A stretch of 64,000 nucleotides of DNA, taken from Mucilaginibacter gossypii (lineage in GTDB: Bacteria; Bacteroidota; Bacteroidia; Sphingobacteriales; Sphingobacteriaceae). The stretch's first letter is position 1, and each line of letters opens with the position of its first letter. The notes under the pieces are model-generated. The model was not told the origin of the DNA and ran no database searches. It saw nothing but the letters and a program-made list of their open reading frames with translations. The translations under genes and the position numbers were made by a program. Location: the NCBI RefSeq assembly GCF_900100945.1, contig NZ_FNCG01000001.1, positions 682,001-746,000 of the forward strand. The letters are read 5' to 3'. Of the stretch, positions 19,038 to 27,719 are shown piece by piece.

Positions 19038-19574
19038 ATGGCCACAGATAAAAAGGATAATCACTGGAAAGAAGATTTTCCGGTCTATCAGCTTGAATCT
19101 ACCCAGGTAAGCCGACGTGATTTTGCAAAATTTTTATGCCTCGTATCTGGTGGGTTGGCCGTTGGAAGCGGGTATGTTGCCATAAAAGCTAATTTTTTTC
19201 CGCCGGATAAAATCGTGGGTGAACACTTTGTTTGTAAGAAGCACGAACTTCCGGTAGGAGGGACCCGCTCGTTTGTGATCAATGGCAGTACTATTCCTTA
19301 TATTCTTATTCGCATGGAGAATGATGAGTTTAGGGCTTATGAACAAAAATGTACCCATTTATCCTGCGCGGTTTTTTATAAACCCGGCAGCGGAAAAATT
19401 GAATGTCCTTGTCATAATGGCTTGTTCGACGCTTTTACCGGCGAAGTGCTTGCCGGCCCACCGCCCCGACCGTTACCCCGTTTAACTGTAGTGATTAAAG
19501 GGGAAGAAGTATACGTCAAAGATTTTAAACCCGATAACGACAAACCGGATCCGAATCGTCAATCCAGATCATAA
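19038..19574 (+). CDS. Rieske [2Fe-2S] protein with Tat-type signal
   Basis: A 178-residue protein. Residues 25-31 (SRRDFAK) followed by a hydrophobic stretch form a twin-arginine signal or anchor. The Rieske motif has CTH in box 1 (CTHLSC) and CPCH in box 2 (ECPCHNGLFD), giving Cys and His ligands for a [2Fe-2S] centre that would face the periplasm. The C-terminal tail is hydrophilic and Pro/Asp-rich. It starts 8 nt after the ferredoxin gene. In bc-type complexes a Rieske centre accepts electrons from quinol, so it may give this operon a second electron exit. No cytochrome b or c1 partner is visible. Confidence 0.85.
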   Translation: MATDKKDNHWKEDFPVYQLESTQVSRRDFAKFLCLVSGGLAVGSGYVAIKANFFPPDKIVGEHFVCKKHELPVGGTRSFVINGSTIPYILIRMENDEFRAYEQKCTHLSCAVFYKPGSGKIECPCHNGLFDAFTGEVLAGPPPRPLPRLTVVIKGEEVYVKDFKPDNDKPDPNRQSRS

Positions 19575-19608
19575 GGTCATTAGCCTTTACAAACATTATA
19601 ATTAAGTT

Positions 19609-19857
19609 ATGAGTAATTTCCGCGAAGCCCAAAATCAGGCACATCCTAATAAAACCAACACACTCATGCTGGCATTGATCATGATCCTGATATTAAATGT
19701 GAGTATCCAGGTATGGCTATTGTACACCGCGCTAAATAACGCGTTAGAAAAAAATACAGATATAGCCTTCCCATCTTTTATCGCCTCATCAATTCTTTTC
19801 CTAATCGGTTTTGGCTGGTTGTATTTTTTGCCTTCGGGCCCAAGAGTAACAAAATAA
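19609..19857 (+). CDS. Small two-helix membrane protein (probably DUF6755)
   Basis: An 82-residue protein with two hydrophobic helices (about residues 20-42 and 54-75) joined by a short polar loop, and a hydrophilic N-terminus. I recognise it as similar to a short Bacteroidota family found with molybdopterin oxidoreductase/Rieske operons, probably DUF6755, but cannot check. It is the last gene of the operon, 34 nt after the Rieske gene. A role in assembling or stabilising the membrane complex is an inference from position. Confidence 0.65.
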   Translation: MSNFREAQNQAHPNKTNTLMLALIMILILNVSIQVWLLYTALNNALEKNTDIAFPSFIASSILFLIGFGWLYFLPSGPRVTK

Positions 19858-20375
19858 GATGATATAACCCCATTACAATAATTTTATCTTTGCCCGGTTT
19901 TTATTTAATTTTTCGGTATGCTATTCCGGCGGCTATAAATTTTTCAATCTTAATATATACATGATTGGTTTACCGGTGGATGTCCGTCTGTCCGGCCTAA
20001 TATCCCCGCATTTTGATATTTCCAAAGGTGAATGATGGTCACGCCGGGAAGCGGTGTGCAGTTATAACCGATGGACTTAATTCGCAGAAAGTGAGCAAGC
20101 AATATCGAAAACAAAGAACGGAAAAGACCTATTGCCGGGGCAAGAATATGAAGTGCAGGTTGCAGTACTTAACTAAAAATGTAATTCTTACATTTTATGG
20201 CTGATTTTAATTGGTTGGAACATGATTTTTTAACATTTTATCAGGATTTTACTGGCTGCACTATTGATATTTTGTGAAAAAACCTAAAGTTTTTGTTGAT
20301 TTTTTTGTCATTTTTTCAATGGAGATCGATTGTTGCTACTTGAAATAATAAAAGTTTATTATTTTTTTGATATTA

Positions 20376-20406
20376 CTTGGTAAAACGTTTTTCTTAATTA
20401 TATTTG
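20376..20406 (+). promoter_or_regulatory. Candidate promoter of the double Sus operon
   Basis: TATATTTG at 20399-20406 is an exact TAnnTTTG -7 box. CTTG at 20376-20379 is a one-mismatch TTTG -33 box, 19 nt upstream. The predicted start near 20413 gives a leader of about 480 nt before the SusC start codon. Confidence 0.5.
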
Positions 20407-20509
20407 TTAAAACCAATTGTGAAAAATACTTTATTACTTAATCGTTTAAGCTACCTGAACTGCTTGTTTTGAGATTTATGTAATTATTAAATTAACCAAT
20501 ATCACTGAC

Positions 20510-20560
20510 ATGAAAAACATTATTTACCTGTACCTCATCTTTCAGAAGCCTATCATCTGA
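20510..20560 (+). CDS. Possible 16-residue leader peptide
   Basis: An ATG-initiated frame of 16 codons ending in TGA, reading MKNIIYLYLIFQKPII. It is rich in Ile, Leu and Tyr. It lies about 97 nt after the predicted transcription start and 18 nt before a terminator-like hairpin. Placement resembles a leader peptide, but a frame this short in AT-rich DNA may be chance. Confidence 0.25.
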   Translation: MKNIIYLYLIFQKPII

Positions 20561-20578
20561 CGGGGTTGATCCTTCGGA

Positions 20579-20599
20579 AAAATCTCTTGCTGAGATTTT
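20579..20599 (+). terminator. Terminator-like hairpin in the Sus leader
   Basis: A perfect 8-bp stem, AAAATCTC (20579-20586) with GAGATTTT (20592-20599), and a 5-nt loop. The T-rich arm is followed by AGG rather than more T, so termination would be weak. It could act as an attenuator. Confidence 0.35.
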
Positions 20600-20637
20600 A
20601 GGTATCAAGAATTTTATTAATTAACCTAATCACCAAA

Positions 20638-20753
20638 AGTGAAAAGAACGCTTGGGTATGGTCATTTTTGATGGCAAACCTGGGGGTGTATAGCTATGCG
20701 CCGCTATCAAAAATATTCCTGCCGGTTATTTTTGATTTCTGTTCTTTTCGCTT
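20638..20753 (+). promoter_or_regulatory. Large stem-loop in the Sus leader
   Basis: Outer stem: GAAAAGAAC (20641-20649) with GTTCTTTTC (20741-20749), extended by AAG/CTT and one wobble pair to 13 bp. Inner stem: ATTTTTGAT (20664-20672) with ATCAAAAAT (20706-20714), continued by GGC/GCC. The two nested stems make a structured element of about 116 nt between the promoter and the SusC gene. Function unknown. Confidence 0.5.
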
Positions 20754-20892
20754 GTAAATCAGCGCTATGGAAAAAGAATTACATTCTACTTAATCTAAAG
20801 GTGCATGTCATCTGCATAACTCGTTTGCAGGCATAAAAGCACATGGCCCGTTAAATCAAAAATTATTTTACAATCTAAAAGATCCATTCATT

Positions 20893-23800
20893 ATGCGATA
20901 CTTATGGCTGTGCTTTGTGGTTTTCGCAGCAATTGCCACAAATGCACTTACAGGCTTAGCTAAGGGGAATGAGGGCAGAAAAAGCAAAGTAAAACGTCCT
21001 TTTTATAGTAAGCCTTACGTCCGTCGGGATACAACGGCAAAAGATTCATTATTAAAAGACAGCATGAATATTATTATAAAGCATACCCTTTATAATAAGC
21101 TGGCAGATAGTGTTACCAAAAAGCCTTATGATCTATCCAAATTCCCGGCTGTTTCCCTGCAGCAATTGTTAAAAGGGCAATTTGCAGGGCTGTATATACA
21201 GGAACCTTCGGGCGAACCCGGTACCGTTCAAAATATGTTTATGAGAGGGGCGCCCATGCCGCTTCTTTCTCCAAGGGATGTTTACCAATCGCAGCCACTG
21301 GTTGTACTGGATGGTATTCCGCTTGTAACAGAACACCCATTTGCATATGATATACAGCTATATAACTATAACAGGATGGGAACAGCCACCAACCCATTTG
21401 CTGGTATTGATATGAATAATATAGCCTCGGTTGAAGTGTTAAAAGATCTGTCGGCCACGGCGGTTTATGGGCCTCGTGCTGTTAATGGTGTTATCGTTTT
21501 AACCTCTAAAACCCCTATTGCCGCTAAAAGCATCACCTTTGATTCGTATATAGGTTTGGCACAGCGGCCGCATGTAACCACTATAAACGGTAAGTATGAA
21601 AATGCTTTCAGACAGCGTTTTTACGACCTTTATACTACCAATGGCAGATACTCTGATGATGAGAACTATCCCATCTACCTGAGCGATTCATTAAACAATG
21701 TTTATAGCGGGAAATCAGACTGGAGCGATCTTTACTATCGTAATGCTGCAGTTTATGGTATTAATTTTGGAATTTCCGGGGGCACAGATCGTGCTAACTT
21801 CCGTTTCTCATTGGGGGATCTGAAGAATAATGGTGTTGCTGATGGAACAGTGCTAAACCGATATAGCGCTATGTTCAACATTAATATGAAACCTATCAAA
21901 TGGCTACTTTTTTCGGCTATGGTAAATGCCAACCGGATTGAGCGGCAACGAAACAGGTATCTCCGCGACAGATTTGCCCAAATCAACTATTTCCCAGATC
22001 TCAGCGCCCCGCTACCACCAAACAAAGAATTTTATGCCGACTACCTGGCGCAGTACAAAAAAGGCTTCGATAACAACAAAACAAATATTGTTGACGGCTA
22101 TGCCAAAATAGGTATCGATCTCGGAAAATTTAAATTCGTAACCACCTTCAATTTAGATTATAATGAAGGCTACCGCGATGTGTTTTATGCGCGCACGCTT
22201 TTGCAGGGCAACAGCTATGCTTCCAATTATTTTGGCTTTAGCCAAAGGATAATGGCTGATAACAGGGCAACCTATGATCTGACAGTAAATAAAGTGAACG
22301 ATTTCCATTTTGAACTGGGGCAATCAACGCAATGGGACATTTATAAGTACAGCAACGCCTATGCATACAAAGGAGTGAATGACTATATTAAGATAAACCT
22401 CCTGGATTCAAACCCGAAAAACCCGGACGGGTCTGATAACCCTAACTATCTCAATTCAACAGCCTTCCCCCGCGAATTGACCTATCGTTTTCTGGATAAG
22501 ATCAAGCATAACCTGGTTTCGTTTTATGCAAAAACGGATTATTCATTCAAAGAAAAATACTTTCTGTCCGCAACGGTACGTGCTGATGGATCGTCAAATG
22601 CTCAGCCTACCAGCCGGTGGTTCTATTCGCCGGTATTATCTGCAGCCTGGAACATTAAGAAGGAGGTATTAGATAATAGCACTATTATAAACGACCTTAT
22701 TTTGCGTGCAAGCGCAGGGAGGATCGGCCGTCTTAATGCCTTTGACAACTATGCGCAGGGGCCTCAGTATACAGCATCGGTAGGGTATACAGGTAACTTA
22801 ACCGTACCTGGCTATAACGCTTTTGGTGTGCTTACCAGGCCTTACTCTACCGGTTGGATTGGTTATGGCATACCATGGTCATATTCTAATCAGCTTAATA
22901 TAGGCACAGATGCCGGTTTTCTTAATAATCGTTTGCACCTTTCGGTTGATTGGTACCTGAAACAGGAAAAGAATTTGCTGATAGGTATTCCCGCTTTTGC
23001 GGAGTATGGGTATAAGCAGTCAATTGAGAGCGGTATGGCTGTAAACAATACCGGTATAGATGTATCTGTATCTGCCAATATCATCCGGAACACAAAATTT
23101 GGATGGACATCTTCATTGAATCTAAATCATAATGTCAATAAGCTCAAAGCATTGCCAAGGGGCTTAAATCAGATCATTATTGATAACAGGCTTTTAAAGG
23201 TAGGGAGCCCGGTTGATCAGTATTGGTTACTGGTAAATGATGGCATTTATAAAGCGGAAAGCGAAGTACCCGTTGTAAATGGGCAGCCACTTAAGTACAA
23301 TGGCATCGCCCTGCATGCCGGCGATCCCAGATGGCGTGATATCAATGGCGACAATGTAATCGATAATAACGATAAGGTATTAAAGGGACATTCTTTACCA
23401 AAAATTTCAGGTGGTTATGATAATAATTTCAGATACGGCAACTGGAATTTAAATGTCAATCTCTATTTCAACCTGGGGCGCGACCTTATACACCAGGAAA
23501 TGGCCAACCGGTTTGATTTTATTAACCGGGAAGGTAACAGCGATGTAAACTCTGTTAAAGAGATCACATTTTGGGAAAAACGCGGAGACTATAGCAAATA
23601 CCCACTGTATAACCCATGGAGTACTGTTATCCCATATCGCGTTGATCAGGACCTTTTTCTTGAAAATGCTTCATTCCTGAAATTAAGAACCGTTTCCATT
23701 GGGTATGACCTAACCAAAGCAATGCGCTTAAAGAAAATCAAGCTAACCAGGTTTTATGTATATGCCACCGCAAATAATGTGTTTACTATAACCCCTTATA

Positions 23801-23901
23801 CCGGTCAGGATCCTGAATTGGTGAATTATGATGGCTATGATACCGGTTACGGCCTGCCTATACCACGAACATATACCCTGGGTGTAAAAATGGAATTATG
23901 A
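20893..23901 (+). CDS. SusC/RagA-like TonB-dependent receptor lacking the CarboxypepD-reg domain
   Basis: A 1002-residue outer-membrane transporter. A signal peptide (about residues 1-24) leads into a short linker and then directly into the plug domain, seen as LQQLLKGQFAGLYIQEPSG, PLVVLDGIPL and VEVLKDLSATAVYGPRAVNGVI. The beta-barrel follows, ending in a C-terminal strand of the RTYTLGVKMEL type. The usual N-terminal carboxypeptidase-regulatory-like domain is absent, unlike the second SusC at 27720. It partners the SusD-like protein encoded 1 nt downstream, importing a TonB/ExbBD-energised ligand captured by the surface lipoproteins. Substrate unknown. Confidence 0.9.
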   Translation: MRYLWLCFVVFAAIATNALTGLAKGNEGRKSKVKRPFYSKPYVRRDTTAKDSLLKDSMNIIIKHTLYNKLADSVTKKPYDLSKFPAVSLQQLLKGQFAGLYIQEPSGEPGTVQNMFMRGAPMPLLSPRDVYQSQPLVVLDGIPLVTEHPFAYDIQLYNYNRMGTATNPFAGIDMNNIASVEVLKDLSATAVYGPRAVNGVIVLTSKTPIAAKSITFDSYIGLAQRPHVTTINGKYENAFRQRFYDLYTTNGRYSDDENYPIYLSDSLNNVYSGKSDWSDLYYRNAAVYGINFGISGGTDRANFRFSLGDLKNNGVADGTVLNRYSAMFNINMKPIKWLLFSAMVNANRIERQRNRYLRDRFAQINYFPDLSAPLPPNKEFYADYLAQYKKGFDNNKTNIVDGYAKIGIDLGKFKFVTTFNLDYNEGYRDVFYARTLLQGNSYASNYFGFSQRIMADNRATYDLTVNKVNDFHFELGQSTQWDIYKYSNAYAYKGVNDYIKINLLDSNPKNPDGSDNPNYLNSTAFPRELTYRFLDKIKHNLVSFYAKTDYSFKEKYFLSATVRADGSSNAQPTSRWFYSPVLSAAWNIKKEVLDNSTIINDLILRASAGRIGRLNAFDNYAQGPQYTASVGYTGNLTVPGYNAFGVLTRPYSTGWIGYGIPWSYSNQLNIGTDAGFLNNRLHLSVDWYLKQEKNLLIGIPAFAEYGYKQSIESGMAVNNTGIDVSVSANIIRNTKFGWTSSLNLNHNVNKLKALPRGLNQIIIDNRLLKVGSPVDQYWLLVNDGIYKAESEVPVVNGQPLKYNGIALHAGDPRWRDINGDNVIDNNDKVLKGHSLPKISGGYDNNFRYGNWNLNVNLYFNLGRDLIHQEMANRFDFINREGNSDVNSVKEITFWEKRGDYSKYPLYNPWSTVIPYRVDQDLFLENASFLKLRTVSIGYDLTKAMRLKKIKLTRFYVYATANNVFTITPYTGQDPELVNYDGYDTGYGLPIPRTYTLGVKMEL

Positions 23902-23935
23902 TATGAAAAACGATCACAAAAATCATGTTGTAAAA

Positions 23936-25444
23936 ATGAAAAAGACATTATGTATCGTCCTGGCCCTGTTTACTGCGGCAATAACAAGCTGTAATAAAAC
24001 CCTGGATATTGATTCAACAAGGGTTGTGGGCGAAAAAAACATGTGGAATAAGCTTGAAGATGCACGTGCGGGCTTATTAGGAGTGTATGCACTTACCCGT
24101 GCAGCCTTATCTGACAACGATGGTCACTGGCTTTATGGCGATGTACGTACAGGCGAATTTATTAGTCCGAACCGGCAGGACCTGAAAGCAATTGCAAGTA
24201 ATCAGCTCAACGCCTCATACCCAACTGTTGACGCCTTGAGCGACTGGACGAGATTTTACGCCATAATTAATGCTGCGAATATTTTCCTTGAACGTATTGG
24301 CGATGTAAAAGCCGCCGATAAGCGCTATACAGAAAACTATTTGATAGTTGATGTTGCCCAGGTACGTTTTTTAAGGGCCTTTACCTATTTCTATATGGTA
24401 AGGATTTGGGGAGATGTACCATTCATTACCTCATCCCACGATGGCAAGTTTGAAAATCAGCCCCGCGAAAGCGGCAGCAAAATATTAGTATGGGCGCAGC
24501 AGGAAATGCTTAAAGCCGCAGCTGATCTGCCATTTGTATACAGTAACAACGATGTGCAGCAGCCCGGCAATTACTATAATGAAGATGCTACCCGCTGGGG
24601 AGGTGCTTTAGCTACAAAGAACTCAGCTTATGCGGTCCTGGCTCATTTGGCGGCCTGGCAAGGTAATTATACCGATGTAGCTACCTATACCAAGTTTGTT
24701 GAAGATAATTATGGTAAAAGCGGCATCAATTTTCAAAGCACTGAAGATCTGACCAAATCAAACGGGTTCTTTTTCAATAAAAACACCAGCCAGATGTTTG
24801 GTTTTAACTCTGACTGGGGGCATATTGACGGGTCGGTAACAGGCCACCTGGAAGAGTTAACCCTGGCCGAACCCGTGGTGAATAAAAAAGTGCCGGATAT
24901 CTACATGCCTAAAGATACTATCCTGAAAATATTTGACTTGCCAAAGGATGAGCGCTTTAGTATAGATACGCTTGGTCAGCCCCGTACCGAAAGGTACTTC
25001 ACCAATATCAATGGCAAGTACCCCATTTTTAGCAAAATAAAAGTGATACTGGGGGGCGTTTCTGATCCTAACTTCCGATACTTCACCAGTGCTTTGATCT
25101 TTACAAGGATAGAGGATATCGTATTACTCCGGGCCGAGGCATTGGCTGTTTTAGGGGATGTGAACGGGGCCGAAAATGAAGTTTTTAATATCATGACCCG
25201 CCGGGGGATGGGAGATCTTACGATAGACAGCGACCAGGACATTATTGATTTGATATTTAAGGAGCGCCATCGCGAATTGATGGGAGAGGGACATCGCTGG
25301 TATGACCTGGTACGCTATAATAAAATCAAGCAAAACAACCCGGCATTCATGAAACTCATCAATTCGCAGGGGATATACTGGCCTGTTTCGCGTAAGCTCA
25401 TCGCTCAAAACAATCTGTTAACCCAAAACCCATTCTGGAAATAA
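23936..25444 (+). CDS. SusD/RagB-like surface lipoprotein
   Basis: A frame is open from an ATG at 23903, but the ATG at 23936 gives a clean lipoprotein signal (MKKTLCIVLALFTAAITSC), so that start is used. The mature protein of about 485 residues has SusD features: NMWNKLEDARAGLLGVY near the N-terminus, VRFLRAFTYFYMVRIWGDVP in the TPR-like helical core, and the C-terminal IFKERHRELMGEGHRWYDLV block. SusD proteins cap the SusC channel as a lid and bind the ligand. It is translated together with the upstream SusC. Confidence 0.9.
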   Translation: MKKTLCIVLALFTAAITSCNKTLDIDSTRVVGEKNMWNKLEDARAGLLGVYALTRAALSDNDGHWLYGDVRTGEFISPNRQDLKAIASNQLNASYPTVDALSDWTRFYAIINAANIFLERIGDVKAADKRYTENYLIVDVAQVRFLRAFTYFYMVRIWGDVPFITSSHDGKFENQPRESGSKILVWAQQEMLKAAADLPFVYSNNDVQQPGNYYNEDATRWGGALATKNSAYAVLAHLAAWQGNYTDVATYTKFVEDNYGKSGINFQSTEDLTKSNGFFFNKNTSQMFGFNSDWGHIDGSVTGHLEELTLAEPVVNKKVPDIYMPKDTILKIFDLPKDERFSIDTLGQPRTERYFTNINGKYPIFSKIKVILGGVSDPNFRYFTSALIFTRIEDIVLLRAEALAVLGDVNGAENEVFNIMTRRGMGDLTIDSDQDIIDLIFKERHRELMGEGHRWYDLVRYNKIKQNNPAFMKLINSQGIYWPVSRKLIAQNNLLTQNPFWK

Positions 25445-25455
25445 ACTGACCATAT

Positions 25456-26565
25456 ATGAAAAAGTTAAAAAAATATATGAGTGCCTTAACGCCGGTGTTG
25501 ATTGCAGCCCTGTTGCAAACTGCCTGCAAAAAGGATGGCGGCTACCATGACGCTACAGGCACCAACTCAAAATTTGCGGGTAATACTTATGAGTATTTAA
25601 AAAGCAAGCCCGGTGTATATGATTCATTACTGGCGGTAGTCAACCGGATGGGACTGCAGCAAACGCTCATGGACAGCAATGTTACCCTTTTTGCGGTTAC
25701 TAATCCAAGTTTTCAGCTGGCAATTAATAACCTGAATACATTAAGAAGGCAAAGCGACAAAGATCCGCTGTTTTTGGCAAAAATTGATGGCGTGCAGTTG
25801 GACACCATGGTTTCATATTATATTATCAGGGGTAAACGTACAACTGATTCCCTGCTGCTGCAGGACGGGCTTGATCTTTTCAGCGTACGTTTCGGATATC
25901 CTATGCATGGCAAGGTTTCCAAAATATCAGCTTCCGGCCTTACCGGTGGCGGCCCGGATCTTATTGAGTTTAGCAATACCAAACGCAGCAAGTTTATCAG
26001 AAACTGGTCAACCACTACCACCGGCTCCAATAATATCAGCACCAAAAATGGTATTGTTCATGTGGTAAGTCCCGATCACATTTTCGGTTTTGATGAATTT
26101 GTATCCCGATTAACCTTTGTTCCGCCACCGCCAAACCTGATGACCCTGATAGGTGGCAAGCTTACCGTTTTGAGAGATAACAATGGCGGTCCGGATAATG
26201 GCGAAGGCTCTAAAAAAGTAATTGACGGCGACGATCATACCAAGTTCCTGGCCGAACTTCAGGGACGGTTATGGATGCAGTTTGAGCTAAATGAGCCTGC
26301 CGTATCAGGGGTGTATACGCTCACATCTGCCAATGATGCACCTGAACGAGACCCCAGGGCCTGGACTTATGAAGGCTCAAATGACGGCAAAACCTGGACG
26401 GAATTAGATCGCCGGAGTAACTTCTTCTTCGAAGAACGATACCAGACCAAAGTTTTCAGGTGCCCTAACGCCACCGCTTATAAATTCTACCGGGTGGATA
26501 TTTCCGAGCTGCGTGACGGGGGCCTTTTCCAACTGGCCGAATGGACCATCAATAAAGTAAAATAA
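25456..26565 (+). CDS. Fasciclin + discoidin (F5/8 type C-like) surface lipoprotein
   Basis: A 369-residue lipoprotein (lipobox LQTAC at about residue 24). Residues 45-215 form a FAS1/fasciclin-like domain (LAVVNRMGLQQTLMDSNVTLFAVTN, ending IVHVVSPDHIF). Residues 230-369 form a jelly-roll, discoidin-like module (DGDDHTKFLAEL, TLTSANDAPERDPRAWTYEG, TAYKFYRVDIS). That module is closely related to the C-terminus of the PKD protein at 38038. It lies 11 nt after SusD. FAS1 and F5/8C domains usually mediate adhesion or carbohydrate binding, so a surface glycan-binding role is likely; no catalytic residues are seen. Confidence 0.8.
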   Translation: MKKLKKYMSALTPVLIAALLQTACKKDGGYHDATGTNSKFAGNTYEYLKSKPGVYDSLLAVVNRMGLQQTLMDSNVTLFAVTNPSFQLAINNLNTLRRQSDKDPLFLAKIDGVQLDTMVSYYIIRGKRTTDSLLLQDGLDLFSVRFGYPMHGKVSKISASGLTGGGPDLIEFSNTKRSKFIRNWSTTTTGSNNISTKNGIVHVVSPDHIFGFDEFVSRLTFVPPPPNLMTLIGGKLTVLRDNNGGPDNGEGSKKVIDGDDHTKFLAELQGRLWMQFELNEPAVSGVYTLTSANDAPERDPRAWTYEGSNDGKTWTELDRRSNFFFEERYQTKVFRCPNATAYKFYRVDISELRDGGLFQLAEWTINKVK

Positions 26566-26610
26566 GGCATGGAAGATCAAAATATCAATACATTAAAAAA
26601 ACGAAAAGAG

Positions 26611-27699
26611 ATGCAAACATTCATAAAAATGGGATCTGTAGCTCTACTATTTGCTGCAGTCGCGCTCAGTAGTTGCAAGAAGATGTATGGCATTCCCGAT
26701 GAAAAAGATTATCTGAGTTCGAATGTAAACTACAGCAATAAAGTTTTTGAACCGATTTTAGGCCGAACCACTTTAATGGGCGGGTTTAATGGAGATAACT
26801 CAACCCAGCCATTAAAGTTTGAGATCATCAACGCGCGTTTTGGTGACGGTAAGCCTGTAACAGATCTTTTTCAAAAAAGGCCAACATATGTATGGACAGC
26901 GCCCTACAACGGGCTTGAAAAGAGCCTGGCCGAGATAGAGGCAAAACGCAAGCTGGAAGATCACCCTTTATTTGAAGTGCGCTCGTCGGGCGAGTTCATT
27001 ATGTGGGCTTCTTCCAATAATGAGCTGATCAAGCCCAGGCCGTCTGATAGTACCAATTTTCCGCAGGATACGCGCTATTTTGACATAAAAATAACCAACA
27101 CGGGTGGCAGTACTATAATTCGCGACCTGCAGGTACGCCCATTCCGCGAGCGTCCTTATGAGCCTTCTGATGACTTTAACATTTACTCCGGCATGCCTGC
27201 GCCTCATCCCAAAACGCCATATAATCCGGCCAGCCGAAACTACATCAGGCCATTTTTAAACGGGGTAATAGGCCAGGTAACCGACATCCCGCTGCAGAGT
27301 AATGACGATAAAAAGGATGTGGTGGTTTATATCCGCCCGTTTACCGGCGGTACGGGAAATTCGTTAAGGTTTAAGTTTCTGAACAAAGACTCAGTAGAGA
27401 TGAATCCGGCCCTGTTTAACGAAACTACCTGGGATAAAATAGTGCATGGCTTCAACATGCAAAAAACTACAACATATGTACAATACGATGTTGCATATCC
27501 TATTCCTTTAGTTGAAATACCAACTGTATATGCTCCCGGAGGAACCAGGGACCATGCCGAATTTAAATATTCGCGAATTGGTTTTGGCGGCAGTAGGGTA
27601 GTGGCAAGCTTCGGGATAGATTTCGCTATATACAAAAAAGGCGACTGGGAGATAGTGTTCCATTTTTTGAAGGACAATCCAAAGTTTGAAGACGAATAA
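26611..27699 (+). CDS. Sus-operon lipoprotein of unknown function (probably DUF5007)
   Basis: An ATG at 26569 is also open, but starting at 26611 places the lipoprotein signal (KMGSVALLFAAVALSSC) near the N-terminus. The mature protein of about 340 residues is predicted to be beta-rich, with a YPIPLVEIPTVY stretch and a C-terminal aromatic segment (GDWEIVFHFLKDNP). I recognise no enzyme motif. It appears to match a Bacteroidota family found after fasciclin genes in such loci, probably DUF5007, which I cannot verify. A SusE/F-like surface binding function is possible. Confidence 0.65.
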   Translation: MQTFIKMGSVALLFAAVALSSCKKMYGIPDEKDYLSSNVNYSNKVFEPILGRTTLMGGFNGDNSTQPLKFEIINARFGDGKPVTDLFQKRPTYVWTAPYNGLEKSLAEIEAKRKLEDHPLFEVRSSGEFIMWASSNNELIKPRPSDSTNFPQDTRYFDIKITNTGGSTIIRDLQVRPFRERPYEPSDDFNIYSGMPAPHPKTPYNPASRNYIRPFLNGVIGQVTDIPLQSNDDKKDVVVYIRPFTGGTGNSLRFKFLNKDSVEMNPALFNETTWDKIVHGFNMQKTTTYVQYDVAYPIPLVEIPTVYAPGGTRDHAEFKYSRIGFGGSRVVASFGIDFAIYKKGDWEIVFHFLKDNPKFEDE

Positions 27700-27719
27700 C
27701 CGAATTAAAACTTATCACC

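Larger units (their letters stand above)
19858..20892 (+). other. 1-kb non-coding region, probable long leader of the Sus operon
   Basis: No credible gene of ordinary size; a 63-codon frame at 20013-20204 has no recognisable protein features. The right half holds a promoter-like sequence (20376-20406), a 16-codon mini-frame (20510-20560), a short hairpin (20579-20599) and a large stem-loop (20638-20753). About 140 nt of unassigned sequence follows before the first SusC gene. The left half (19858-20370) shows nothing recognisable. Confidence 0.55.

Noticed and set aside
20013..20204. 63-codon frame in the gap before the Sus operon
   Set aside because: Highly basic, no family resemblance, no promoter; composition looks like translated non-coding sequence.
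20555..20600. TPP-riboswitch-like string (CTGACGGGG and CTGAGAT)
   Set aside because: The order and spacing of the TPP core (including the ACCTGA part) are missing; CTGAGAT is just one arm of an 8-bp hairpin.
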